Below are positions 1 through 7,417 of a stretch of 34,403 nucleotides of DNA, piece by piece (positions within the stretch are counted from its first letter, which is position 1; every line of letters starts with the position of its first letter). The stretch comes from an uncultured Clostridium sp. (GTDB taxonomy: Bacteria > Bacillota > Clostridia > Lachnospirales > Lachnospiraceae). Location of the stretch: the NCBI GenBank assembly GCA_900541315.1, contig UQJF01000013.1, positions 1 to 34,403 of the forward strand, given 5' to 3'. Under the pieces are notes generated by a model. The model saw only the letters and a list, made by a program, of their open reading frames with translations, was not told the DNA's origin and searched no databases. A program made the position numbers and the translations under genes.

Positions 1-45
1 GATGTAGCTCCGTCTCGTGGGCTCGGAGATGTGTATAAGAGACAG
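1..45. other. Illumina Nextera i7 adapter (library artefact)
   Basis: Positions 12-26 read GTCTCGTGGGCTCGG and 27-45 read AGATGTGTATAAGAGACAG, which together are the Nextera read-2 adapter with the 19-bp Tn5 mosaic end. The 8 bases before it (4-11, GTAGCTCC) sit where the i7 index belongs and, from memory, equal the Nextera XT index N718 (sample-sheet form GGAGCTAC). The leading GAT matches the end of the P7 primer. This is untrimmed library sequence at a contig end, not biology. Confidence 0.97.
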
Positions 46-226
46 GTGTAAGAGACTACCGCCCGGCTGGTAACAGGCGGGGCACATGTAAACCCCATCT
101 GAAGCAAGACCAAACAGAAAGCATATGGCGGCCCGTCAGCTTTCGGGTAGGTTGCTTGATGCTGCTGGTGACAGCAGTACTAGATAGATGACCATCCAAC
201 GACATAACCCGGCTTATCGTTTTACT
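46..226 (+). ncRNA. rnpB: RNase P RNA (M1-type, type A), 3' portion, 5' truncated
   Basis: The RNA is the catalytic subunit of RNase P, which matures tRNA 5' ends. Conserved blocks of bacterial rnpB are visible in order: CTGGTAACAGGCGGGGC (64-80), TAAACCCCATCTGAAGCAAG (about 87-106), GGGTAGGTTGCTTGATG, and the hallmark 3' end with ATAACCCGGCTTATCG (204-219). The 5' half is missing because the contig begins inside the gene, directly after an adapter. The 3' boundary is approximate. An intrinsic terminator follows at 251-279. Minus-strand reading frames across this stretch are meaningless. Confidence 0.93.
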
Positions 227-250
227 CACAACCTTTGCAGCAATGAAGTG

Positions 251-279
251 CGTCTCCTTGAATAAAGGGGACGTTTTTT
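251..279 (+). terminator. intrinsic terminator after rnpB
   Basis: A 9-bp stem, CGTCTCCTT (251-259) with AAGGGGACG (265-273, one G-T wobble), has a 5-nt loop and is followed by six T (274-279). Confidence 0.85.
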
Positions 280-321
280 CGCATAAAGGCAAACGTATGC
301 AGTATACAGGGAGTGGACATT

Positions 322-464
322 ATGCTTAAACTGTTTTTTGGCAAAGATCTGGGGAAAAAGTCCATACAATGCTGGAATTAGATGATGAGATCATTGAACA
401 CCGGCTTTTGATGGAGCAGATATTCTTAGTGAAAGCAAAAATTTTAATAGAGAAAAGAGTGTGA
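322..464 (+). pseudogene. short ORF pair, possibly one frameshifted small gene upstream of niaR
   Basis: An ATG at 322 lies about 8 nt after a good ribosome site (AGGGAGTGG, 308-316) but its frame stops after 19 codons at 379-381. A second frame, open from an ATG at 369, encodes an acidic, helix-like 31-residue segment (LELDDEIIEHRLL...) and ends in a TGA at 462-464 that overlaps the niaR GTG at 461. A single-base shift near the A-run at 355-359 would join them into one protein of about 46 residues. I do not recognise it. It may be a real small protein with a sequencing error, a programmed shift, or noise. Confidence 0.3.
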
Positions 465-997
465 ATTTTATTATGACAGAAGGCGGAAAAAGAAGGGAAG
501 GCATTCTTTCGCTGTTAGAGGATACAAATATGCCGCTGTCCGGAACGGAGCTGGCAAGGCATTTTAATGTGAGCCGTCAGGTGATCGTTCAGGATATTGC
601 CCTTTTGCGGGCAGAGGACCAGAAGATCCTTTCTACTTACAGAGGATATGTTCTTGAAAAGGATCAGGTAAAAAAGAAAAAATATATCCGGGTATTCTGC
701 GTTTGTCATTCTACAGAAGATACAAGAGATGAATTGCAGACTATTGTAGATTATGGCGGTCATGTTTTAGATGTGGCAGTGGATCATCCGCTATATGGAC
801 AGATCCGGGCAGATCTTATTATCAATAACCGACTGGATGTAGAAGAATTTGTAGAGCGCATGGATCGTTATAAAGCTCAGCCTTTAAAGGTTTTGACCGG
901 AGATTATCATTATCATACAGTCACTGCAGAATCTGAAAAAAACCTGGATTTTATTGAGCAGAAGCTGCGTAAAAAGGGATATTTAAAAGAAGAGTAA
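461..997 (+). CDS. niaR: NiaR-type niacin-responsive transcriptional repressor (HTH + 3H domain)
   Basis: This is a transcriptional repressor that senses nicotinic acid and controls NAD salvage and niacin uptake genes. Residues about 10-65 form a winged HTH (GTELARHFNVSRQVIVQDIA). The remainder is the 3H domain, named for conserved histidines that bind metal, seen here in GGHVLDVAVDHPLYG and GDYHYHTV. Length (178 residues, or 174 from the ATG at 473) is normal for the family. The GTG at 461 overlaps the stop of the preceding short frame, suggesting coupling. The ATG at 473 is an equally plausible start. An intrinsic terminator follows at 1041-1083, so it is the last gene of its unit. No niacin transport or NAD gene lies nearby, so it acts in trans. 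Confidence 0.88.
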   Translation: MNFIMTEGGKRREGILSLLEDTNMPLSGTELARHFNVSRQVIVQDIALLRAEDQKILSTYRGYVLEKDQVKKKKYIRVFCVCHSTEDTRDELQTIVDYGGHVLDVAVDHPLYGQIRADLIINNRLDVEEFVERMDRYKAQPLKVLTGDYHYHTVTAESEKNLDFIEQKLRKKGYLKEE

Positions 998-1040
998 AGG
1001 TAATAAAAAAGAGTACGGATATAGTGCGGATATTAAGAAG

Positions 1041-1083
1041 GCGCCCGATCTCACATTACATTGTGGGGCGGGCGCTTTTTTTT
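1041..1083 (+). terminator. intrinsic terminator after niaR
   Basis: A perfect GC-rich stem GCGCCCG (1041-1047) with CGGGCGC (1069-1075) is followed by eight T (1076-1083). The 21-nt loop has a further short pairing TCAC with GTGG. Confidence 0.9.
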
Positions 1084-1129
1084 AATCAGGTGCAGCACAA
1101 CTGGTCAAACTTAAGAATGTTGTTGACGA

Positions 1130-1161
1130 ACTGAACTGTCTGCCTACGCAGATAATTCAGT
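1130..1161 (-). terminator. hairpin after uxaC, weak terminator
   Basis: An interrupted stem ACTGAA/TTCAGT (1130-1135, 1156-1161) and TCTGC/GCAGA (1139-1143, 1148-1152) lies just downstream of the uxaC stop on the minus strand. It lacks a T-run, so it may stabilise or punctuate the mRNA rather than terminate it. Confidence 0.4.
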
Positions 1162-1169
1162 GATGTTTA

Positions 1170-2585
1170 TTATTTCACAACATCCAGATCAAATCCGAAA
1201 TACTGAACAGCGTTGTTGTAGCTGATACCCTTGATAATGGATTCCAGGGATTTCATATCTGCCGGATATTCACCGTTTTCTACCCAGCCGCCAACCAGTG
1301 CGCAGAGAACGCGGCGGAAATATTCATGTCTGGTGTAGGATAAGAAGCTTCTGGAGTCAGTCAGCATACCGATGAAGTTGCCCAGGCAGCCTAAGTTAGC
1401 TAAGGATACCATCTGATCGGTCATACCTACCTTATGATCATTGAACCACCAAGCGGAACCCTGCTGGATCTTTCCTGGGAATTTCTCCTGGAAGCAGCCA
1501 AGGATGGTGCCGATGGAAGCGTTGTCATTTGGATTTAAGGAGTAAATGATAGTCTTAGGAATATCATTGGTTGCGCTTAATGCATTTAAGAAGTCTGCCA
1601 TCTGTGCGCTTGGAGCATAGTTGTTGATGCAGTCATAACCGGTATCTGGTCCTAACTGTTCAAACATGTAAGCGTTGTTGTCACGCTTGCATCCGTAGTG
1701 AAGCTGCATAACCCAGTTTCTCTTAGCATATTCTTTTGCAGCAAAGAGCATGAACTCGGTTTTGTATTTTAATTCCTCTTCTTTGGAAACTGCTTCGCCC
1801 TTTAAGCTCTTAGCGATGATAGCGTTTACTTCATCCTCAGTAGCTGGAGCGTACATAACGTACTCTAATGCGTGGTCAGATACGCAGCATTTCATGGAAG
1901 TGAAGAAATCCATACGGTTCTTTAAAGCTTCCTTTAAAGATGCGAAATCTTTTACCTCAATACCGCTGACTTTGGATAACTGAGCCATGTAAGCTGCGAA
2001 AGTTGGCTTTTCAACGTTCATAGCCTTGTCTGGACGCCATGCCGGCAGAACCTGTACATCAAAAGTGGTATCTTCAGCCAGTTTCTTATGCCATTCCAGA
2101 GAATCAACAGGGTCATCTGTGGTACAGATCAGGGTAACATTGGACTGCTTGATCAGGTTGCGTACAGTCATGGAATCTTCCTGTAACTTAGCGTTGCACA
2201 GGTTCCATACTTCTTCAGCAGTATCGCCGTTTAAGTAGCCCTCGTATCCGAAGTATCTTCTTAACTCTAAGTGGCTCCAGTGATACAGTGGGTTGCCGAT
2301 CAGCTTAGGCATTGTCTCAGCCCATGCCTGGAATTTTTCTCTGTCTGTGCCGTCGCCGGTAATGTATTTCTCATCAACACCGTTAGAACGCATCTGACGC
2401 CATTTGTAATGGTCGCCGCCCAGCCATACCTGGGTAATGTTTTCAAACTTACGGTCTTCGCAGATCTCCTGTGGATTGATATGGCAGTGATAGTCTAAGA
2501 TCGGCATGTTTTCTGCGTAATCATGATAGAGTGTCTTTGCCATTTCTGTGGATAATAAGAAGTCCTTGTCCAAAAACTGTTTCAT
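1170..2585 (-). CDS. uxaC: glucuronate/galacturonate isomerase
   Basis: The enzyme converts D-glucuronate to D-fructuronate (or D-galacturonate to D-tagaturonate), the first cytoplasmic step of hexuronate catabolism. The 471-residue protein has the family's usual length and an amidohydrolase-like barrel. The metal-binding HxH is in DYHCHINP near residues 33-35. Other typical stretches are GNPLYHWSHLELRRYFG and the C-terminal WWFNDHKVGM and LTDSRSFLSYTRHEYFRR. The start is the ATG at 2585, preceded by AGGAGG at 2596-2601. The frame is open further upstream, but that stretch overlaps the regulator's 3' end. The gene lies 29 bp after the LacI-family regulator and is probably co-transcribed with it from the promoter at 3665-3693. 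No other uronate enzymes (UxuA, UxaB, KdgK) are in the window. Confidence 0.96.
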   Translation of the reverse strand: MKQFLDKDFLLSTEMAKTLYHDYAENMPILDYHCHINPQEICEDRKFENITQVWLGGDHYKWRQMRSNGVDEKYITGDGTDREKFQAWAETMPKLIGNPLYHWSHLELRRYFGYEGYLNGDTAEEVWNLCNAKLQEDSMTVRNLIKQSNVTLICTTDDPVDSLEWHKKLAEDTTFDVQVLPAWRPDKAMNVEKPTFAAYMAQLSKVSGIEVKDFASLKEALKNRMDFFTSMKCCVSDHALEYVMYAPATEDEVNAIIAKSLKGEAVSKEEELKYKTEFMLFAAKEYAKRNWVMQLHYGCKRDNNAYMFEQLGPDTGYDCINNYAPSAQMADFLNALSATNDIPKTIIYSLNPNDNASIGTILGCFQEKFPGKIQQGSAWWFNDHKVGMTDQMVSLANLGCLGNFIGMLTDSRSFLSYTRHEYFRRVLCALVGGWVENGEYPADMKSLESIIKGISYNNAVQYFGFDLDVVK

Positions 2586-2614
2586 AGTGATAGATCCTCC
2601 TTTAAAATTGAAAA

Positions 2615-3619
2615 TTAAAAGTTTGTGGTTTTTCTTTTTATAAGAGCAGAGGCGATGGTTGTCCGGTTGGGGACATTGGCGCCGCTGAAAACCCCCATAA
2701 GGGTATTGACGGTAGTAGTGCAAAGTGCTTCTACTTTACTGTCAATAGATGTGATCTCCGGGTCCGTACAACGGGACAGGATGGAATTATTATATCCGAT
2801 GATGCTTAAATCTTCCGGAATGGAAATACCAGCTAAATGGGCATATTTTACAGCGCCTACAGCCAGTGAATCATCAGACGCTAAAACTGCGTCAAATACG
2901 AGTCCTTCTTCTTTCAGCTTTAAAAGCAGGTCTCTTGAAGTTTCAATACTCTTGGAACACTGATGGATTATAGAAGCATCCACAGGCAGATCACTTTCTT
3001 TTAATGCAGCCTTGTAGCCTTCCATTTTATTTACACCGCTGTAAGATATGCTGGTATAAAGATAAAGAATACGGCTGTGACCGGAATGGATCAGCTGTAA
3101 TGTGGCATCATACATAGAGGCATAGTCATCACAGACAGTGCTGTAAATATTTTTTTCCTCCAGATAACCATTTACCAGCATTACCGGTAGCCCGTTTGCA
3201 GCTGCTTCTGTAATATAATTATTATCTTTAGAGCGCATTTCCACAAATTTGGAACCTGTCAGTATAATGGCATCTACACGTTTAGAACGCAGCAGATTGA
3301 AATATTTCTGTTTTACATCCAGGTCGTAACCGGTACAGCAGAGGATAGAGTCGTAATCATGACTGCGCAGCTCCCGTTCCAGATAATAGATCGCCTCAGC
3401 AAGATAGGGATCGGAAGAGTCAGAACACATGATACCAATGGTCTGCATGGTGTCAAGCCCAAGTCCTCTGGCGAACACATTTGGAGTATAACCAAGTTCA
3501 TCCATCACTGCCAGTACCTTTTTGCGGGTGCGCTCACTTACGTTGGGGTTGCCGTTGAGTACACGGGAAACCGTAGCAATGGAGACCCCTGCATGTCCAG
3601 AAACGTCGTATATATTCAT
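2615..3619 (-). CDS. LacI-family transcriptional regulator, probable hexuronate regulator
   Basis: A LacI/GalR regulator of 334 residues. The N-terminal HTH is clear (residues 1-22, NIYDVSGHAGVSIATVSRVL, then the hinge-helix region with LGYTPN), followed by a periplasmic-binding-protein-like effector domain to the C-terminus. The start at 3619 has AGGTGG 8 nt upstream. Directly upstream lie a near-consensus promoter and two palindromic operators (3641-3654 and 3735-3750), so autoregulation is likely. Co-transcription with uxaC suggests a uronate or uronate-derived effector, but the sequence does not show this directly. Confidence 0.92.
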   Translation of the reverse strand: MNIYDVSGHAGVSIATVSRVLNGNPNVSERTRKKVLAVMDELGYTPNVFARGLGLDTMQTIGIMCSDSSDPYLAEAIYYLERELRSHDYDSILCCTGYDLDVKQKYFNLLRSKRVDAIILTGSKFVEMRSKDNNYITEAAANGLPVMLVNGYLEEKNIYSTVCDDYASMYDATLQLIHSGHSRILYLYTSISYSGVNKMEGYKAALKESDLPVDASIIHQCSKSIETSRDLLLKLKEEGLVFDAVLASDDSLAVGAVKYAHLAGISIPEDLSIIGYNNSILSRCTDPEITSIDSKVEALCTTTVNTLMGVFSGANVPNRTTIASALIKRKTTNF

Positions 3620-3640
3620 TCAATAATCCACCTCACATTC

Positions 3641-3654
3641 TGTAAGCGCTTACA
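3641..3654. promoter_or_regulatory. palindromic LacI/CcpA-type operator 1
   Basis: TGTAAGCGCTTACA is a perfect 14-bp palindrome and also fits the cre consensus TGWAARCGYTWNCW. It lies just downstream of the -10 box of the regulator's promoter, over about +5 to +18, where a bound repressor would block transcription. It could serve the local LacI protein, CcpA, or both. Confidence 0.8.
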
Positions 3655-3664
3655 CGCTAAGTCT

Positions 3665-3693
3665 ATTATACATATTACTAATAAAGTTTGCAA
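3665..3693 (-). promoter_or_regulatory. sigma-A promoter of lacI-uxaC
   Basis: On the minus strand TTGCAA (3693-3688), a 17-bp spacer and TATAAT (3670-3665). The inferred start is near 3658, immediately before operator 1. Confidence 0.8.
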
Positions 3694-3703
3694 CAGTTTT
3701 CTA

Positions 3704-3732
3704 TTGACTTCTGTGTGGAAAATGGGTAGAAT
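3704..3732 (+). promoter_or_regulatory. divergent sigma-A promoter without an obvious gene
   Basis: TTGACT (3704-3709), a 17-bp spacer and TAGAAT (3727-3732) on the plus strand. The -35 boxes of the two promoters are 10 bp apart, back to back. Operator 2 begins 2 bp after the -10 box. The downstream 350 bp contain no convincing coding frame. Confidence 0.6.
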
Positions 3733-3734
3733 AA

Positions 3735-3750
3735 TTGTAAGTACTTACAA
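3735..3750. promoter_or_regulatory. palindromic operator 2
   Basis: TTGTAAGTACTTACAA is a perfect 16-bp palindrome sharing TGTAAG..CTTACA with operator 1 and differing only at the central dinucleotide. The centres are 95 bp apart, about nine helical turns, compatible with looping. It covers the probable start site of the plus-strand promoter. Confidence 0.8.
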
Positions 3751-3957
3751 AGTTAAATACTTTTGTGAAAGTGTTGCCAGGTGGTTAGGTGGATTGTGTA
3801 TTTGCATGCCAGGAAACATAAACATTTGGCAGCCAGGCCGGTATTAAGTAAGCAGGGCAACAGCCCGGATCATGAATAGTGGAGGCAGTTGTGGGAGTGC
3901 CAACGGTACATACAGCTGACTTTCATTACTATAATAACAAGATACCAGGGGCAAAAG

Positions 3958-4000
3958 GTCATAAATCCGATGCAAGCTTGCTTGCAGGAGGATTTATGAC
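3958..4000. repeat. long perfect-arm inverted repeat
   Basis: GTCATAAATCC (3958-3968) pairs with GGATTTATGAC (3990-4000). Inside it TGCAAGC (3971-3977) pairs with GCTTGCA (3980-3986) around a 2-nt loop. That gives 18 base pairs in 43 nt. There is no T-run, so it is not a typical terminator. It resembles a dispersed palindromic element. Confidence 0.7.
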
Positions 4001-4071
4001 ATTGGACCTGCCAAAAACATGAGTAAGAAGCCATTTTTTGAAGAAAAATGAGCGAATTACGAATGTTTTTA

Positions 4072-4103
4072 GAATTGCGTGAGTGCAAAGCACGTAGCAA
4101 TTC
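4072..4103. terminator. hairpin between glgB end and the non-coding stretch
   Basis: GAATTGC (4072-4078) pairs with GCAATTC (4097-4103), and GTGC (4083-4086) with GCAC (4090-4093). It lies 14 bp past the glgB stop. Sequence on the plus side is T-rich (GGTATATGTATTTTTATTT), so it may end transcription from either direction. Confidence 0.45.
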
Positions 4104-4116
4104 GGTATATGTATTT

Positions 4117-6849
4117 TTATTTATTTCTGCTGCGTCCCCGCTTTTTTGCTGCTCTGAGAGCAGCTTTCTTAGATGCCGGAGTGGTTTTTTCCGATGATGC
4201 CGGAATTTCCGCAGCTGGTGCCGGAACCGGATCAGGTTTGGCTGTTTCCAGTTTCTTTGGCTCTTCTATGGCTGTGGCTAATTTCTTCGATTCTTCTTTT
4301 TTGGTCTCCAGCTTGTGTACCTCAGTTTTAGCTGTAGCTAATTTCTTTGGTTCTTCTTTTTTAGTCTCCAGCTTGTATGCCTCCGTTTTGGCTGTAGCAA
4401 GCTTTTTGGGCTCTTCTTTCTTCGCCGCAGTCAGTTTTTTAGGCTCCGCCTTCTTTGTTGTTAACTTCTTTGGCTCTTCTTTTTTTGCAGTAGTCAGCTT
4501 TTTCGGTTCTTCCTTCTTTGTTGCTAATTTCTTTGGCTCAGATTTTTTCGCAGTAGTCAGCTTCTTCGGCTCAGATTTCTTCGTGGTCAGTCTCTTCGGG
4601 CTTTCCTTCTTCTCCTCTGGTGTGCAGGAAAATACCATAAAGCTCATTGGCGGAATATGGATCTCAATAGAGTTTTCTCTTTCATCCCATTCCATTTTTC
4701 TGGAAGATTTTGCACGGCTGTTGGTACGGCCTTCTCCGCCAAATTCCTTAGAATCACTGTTAAAGATCTCTTTATACTTTCCTGCAAATGGCACTCCAAG
4801 ACGGAATTTATCATGATCCACATTATCAAAGTTGCATACACAAAGAAGAGTTTCTTCTTTGCCCCTGCGCACAAACATGATCATGCTTTCCTCATGGTAG
4901 CTGCAGTTGATCCACTCAAATCCCTCTGTTTCAAAATCCTGCTCATACAGTGCCGGATGTGCCTGATACAGCTTGTTTAACTCACGTACATAAGTCTGCA
5001 TGTTCTTGTGCAGCGGATATTTTAACAGATCCCATTCCAGGGATGCATTTTCATTCCACTCGTCGATCTGACCATAGTCCTGTCCCATAAACAGCAGCTT
5101 CTTTCCCGGATGGGACATCATAAAGCCGTAAGCAGCCCTCAGATTTTCTGCCTTTGCCTCTAAGGTCTCTCCAGGCATTTTGCCCATCATAGAGCCTTTT
5201 CCGTGAACTACCTCATCATGAGAAAATACCAGGACAAAGTCTTCACTGTATGCATAAAGCATGGAGAAAGTCAATTCCCCATAGTTATTTTTACGGAAAT
5301 ACGGGTCACAGCGCATGTAGTTGGTGAAATCATTCATCCAGCCCATATTCCACTTATAATCAAAGCCCAGTCCGCCGTCCTTTGGATCACCGGTGATCAT
5401 CGGCCATGCGGTAGATTCCTCTGCGATCAGGATCGCGCCATTTTTTCTGTCCTTAAATACAGTATTTAAGTGTTTTAAAAACTCTACTGCTTCCAGATTT
5501 TCATTTCCGCCGTAGATATTTGCCACCCATTCGCCATCATTTTTACCATAGTCCAGATACAGCATGGAAGCTACTGCATCCATACGGATGCCGTCTGCAT
5601 GATACTTCTCAGCCCAGAACAATGCGTTGGCGATCAGGAAATTAGATACCCCAGGACGGCCATAATTATAGATCAAAGTGCCCCAGTGAGGATGAGACCC
5701 CTTTCTTGGGTCTGCATGTTCATAAACGCAGGTTCCGTCAAAGCATGCCATTCCAAAGGCATCTCTTGGAAAATGGGCCGGTACCCAGTCTAAGATCACA
5801 CCAATGCCCTGTTCATGCATATAATCCATGAAATACATGAAGTCGTCTGGTGTGCCATAACGGCTAGTGGGGGCATAATAACCAGTTACCTGATATCCCC
5901 AGGAAGCATCTAAAGGATGCTCCATAACCGGCAGAAGCTCTATATGGGTATACCCCATATCTTTTACATACTCTGCCAGTTTTACTGCCAGCTCCCTGTA
6001 GTTGTAAAATTCAGAACCAATGATACCTTCCCCATTTTCGTCCTTTGCGATCTCTTTGCGCATCCAGGAACCTAAATGGACTTCGTAAATATTTAAAGGC
6101 TTGTCCTTCGTATCAGTAACAGCCCGCTTGTCCATCCATTTTTTATCTTTCCACTGATAAGTGTTGATATCCCATACGATAGAAGCATTATTTGGACGCA
6201 GCTCTGCATAGTTTCCATAAGGGTCAGCCTTCATCATAGGCAGTCCTGCAGCGGTCTTGATCTCATATTTATAAAGACATCCCACCTTCAGTCCCGGAAT
6301 AAACAGTTCAAATACACTGGCATCTCCTTCGCCTACTTTGCGCATCTGATGGCGTCTTCCGTCCCATAAATTAAAGTCACCTACTACGCTGACACGCATG
6401 GCGCATGGAGCCCATACTGCAAAATAAACACCTTCTATTCCATCAATCGTCATAGGATGGGCACCCATTTTCTCATAAATGTCGTAGTAGATGCCTGCTC
6501 CGAATTTCTTTAATTCCTCTTCTGTAAACAGAGGTCCGAAAGAGTAAGGATCATGGATCTCTTCCTCCGTTCCATTATCATATGTGACAAGCAAGGTGTA
6601 AGCGGTCACTGTTTTTCTCGGGATCAATACTGCATAAAAACCTGCTTCGTCTGCAAGCTCCATAGGATATTTTTTCCCATTTCCTGTCAGCTTTACAGTA
6701 ATGGCCGTTGCTGTCGGGATAAATGCCTGTATTAATAAGCCTTCTTCTGTTACATGCGGTCCTAACATTCTATGGGGATCAGCTGACTCGGAATAAGTCA
6801 GTTCCTCGATCCCCGCCCAATCCATAAGATCATATAATTTCTGTTCCAT
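4117..6849 (-). CDS. glgB: 1,4-alpha-glucan branching enzyme with Lys-rich repetitive tail
   Basis: GlgB makes the alpha-1,6 branches of glycogen. Two N-terminal beta-sandwich modules (about residues 15-105 and 120-215, the second a CBM48 with FAVWAPCAMRVSVVGDFNLWDGR) precede a GH13 barrel. The catalytic triad is intact: nucleophile D424 in DGIRMDAV, acid/base E477 in LIAEES, and H544-D545 in FSHDEVVHGKGSM. The conventional enzyme ends near residue 742. It is then followed by about 167 extra residues with eight or nine copies of an EPKKL-(T/A)-T-A-KK unit and a basic end (KKAALRAAKKRGRSRNK), which is not part of known GlgB. The start is ATG 6849, with AGGAGGGGG upstream. It is 39 bp after mgsA and probably in the same operon. 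Confidence 0.96.
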   Translation of the reverse strand: MEQKLYDLMDWAGIEELTYSESADPHRMLGPHVTEEGLLIQAFIPTATAITVKLTGNGKKYPMELADEAGFYAVLIPRKTVTAYTLLVTYDNGTEEEIHDPYSFGPLFTEEELKKFGAGIYYDIYEKMGAHPMTIDGIEGVYFAVWAPCAMRVSVVGDFNLWDGRRHQMRKVGEGDASVFELFIPGLKVGCLYKYEIKTAAGLPMMKADPYGNYAELRPNNASIVWDINTYQWKDKKWMDKRAVTDTKDKPLNIYEVHLGSWMRKEIAKDENGEGIIGSEFYNYRELAVKLAEYVKDMGYTHIELLPVMEHPLDASWGYQVTGYYAPTSRYGTPDDFMYFMDYMHEQGIGVILDWVPAHFPRDAFGMACFDGTCVYEHADPRKGSHPHWGTLIYNYGRPGVSNFLIANALFWAEKYHADGIRMDAVASMLYLDYGKNDGEWVANIYGGNENLEAVEFLKHLNTVFKDRKNGAILIAEESTAWPMITGDPKDGGLGFDYKWNMGWMNDFTNYMRCDPYFRKNNYGELTFSMLYAYSEDFVLVFSHDEVVHGKGSMMGKMPGETLEAKAENLRAAYGFMMSHPGKKLLFMGQDYGQIDEWNENASLEWDLLKYPLHKNMQTYVRELNKLYQAHPALYEQDFETEGFEWINCSYHEESMIMFVRRGKEETLLCVCNFDNVDHDKFRLGVPFAGKYKEIFNSDSKEFGGEGRTNSRAKSSRKMEWDERENSIEIHIPPMSFMVFSCTPEEKKESPKRLTTKKSEPKKLTTAKKSEPKKLATKKEEPKKLTTAKKEEPKKLTTKKAEPKKLTAAKKEEPKKLATAKTEAYKLETKKEEPKKLATAKTEVHKLETKKEESKKLATAIEEPKKLETAKPDPVPAPAAEIPASSEKTTPASKKAALRAAKKRGRSRNK
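4230..4620 (-). repeat. degenerate in-frame repeats encoding the GlgB tail
   Basis: Imperfect units of about 33-36 bp encode E-P-K-K-L-x-T-A/K-K followed by acidic or basic residues. Variants such as YKLETKKE and VHKLETKKE alternate. On the opposite strand the same DNA reads as a phenylalanine/serine-rich pseudo-membrane protein, which is an artefact. Such repeats can change copy number by slippage. Confidence 0.8.
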
Positions 6850-6888
6850 CTGTATTCCCCCTCCTGGCAAAAAGCAGCATTGGCCTTA

Positions 6889-7353
6889 CTATAACTGTTG
6901 TGCCCGTTCTGAAATATTCTGTCTGAAATTGATCACATCATGCTCATACTCTTCATCCATAAGAGGAGAGGAGATCATAAAATCTGCGCTTGCCTTGTTG
7001 TTTGCAATAGGGATATCGTAAACCTGTGCAATACGCAGCAGTGCCTTTACGTCCGGATCATGAGGCTGTGCTGTCAACGGATCAGAAAAGAAGATGACGA
7101 AATCGATCTGTCCTTCTACGATCTTGGCACCGATCTGCTGGTCACCTCCCAATGGACCGCTGTTATATCCTTTTACCGGAAGCCCTGTATAATCAGTGAT
7201 CATCCTTGCTGTAGTTCCGGTTCCGCACAGGAAATGTTTCTCCAGAATAGATTTATTTGCCTTACACCATTCCATTAATTCATGCTTTTTCTGATCATGG
7301 GCGATCAGGGCAATGTTTTTCTCTTTCTTAATAGTCATTGGGATAAATTCCAT
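6889..7353 (-). CDS. mgsA: methylglyoxal synthase
   Basis: The enzyme converts dihydroxyacetone phosphate to methylglyoxal and phosphate, an overflow bypass of lower glycolysis. The 154-residue protein keeps the family residues at the same numbers as E. coli MgsA: H19 (ALIAHDQKK), the phosphate loop CGTGTTA at 43-49, D71 in GGDQQIG, D91 (FFSDPLTAQPHDPD), H98 and D101. The start is ATG 7353, 10 nt after AGGAGG. The ATG five codons upstream is too close to that site. It lies 64 bp after the FAH-family gene and 39 bp before glgB with no terminator between, so it probably shares a transcript with both. Confidence 0.95.
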   Translation of the reverse strand: MEFIPMTIKKEKNIALIAHDQKKHELMEWCKANKSILEKHFLCGTGTTARMITDYTGLPVKGYNSGPLGGDQQIGAKIVEGQIDFVIFFSDPLTAQPHDPDVKALLRIAQVYDIPIANNKASADFMISSPLMDEEYEHDVINFRQNISERAQQL

Positions 7354-7417
7354 TGTATGCATGCCTCCTTTTGCTGTCTGCATCCTCTCAGGATCTTTCG
7401 ATGTCTAAAATGTTTCC

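Larger units (their letters stand above)
3751..4103 (+). other. transcribed(?) non-coding stretch with two strong hairpins
   Basis: No frame with a proper ribosome site and more than about 27 codons is present. Very short frames do occur, for example from a GTG near 3795 and an ATG at 3872. The stretch begins at a repressor-controlled promoter and contains a hairpin at 3958-4000 and another at 4072-4103. It could be a small RNA, the decayed remains of a uronate gene, or a plain spacer. I cannot decide from sequence alone. Confidence 0.25.

Noticed and set aside
46..292. Minus-strand frame of 78 codons at the left end
   Set aside because: It is antisense to rnpB and its terminator.
2586..2723. 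N-terminal extension of uxaC by 46 residues
   Set aside because: It overlaps the LacI gene end, has no ribosome site, and the ATG at 2585 has an ideal AGGAGG and matches the usual UxaC N-terminus.
4079..4816. Plus-strand frame of 245 codons with FFGSSFF-type repeats, resembling a repetitive membrane protein
   Set aside because: It is antisense to the lysine-rich repeat tail of GlgB; the pattern is the complement of AAG/GAA-rich codons, and there is no ribosome site.
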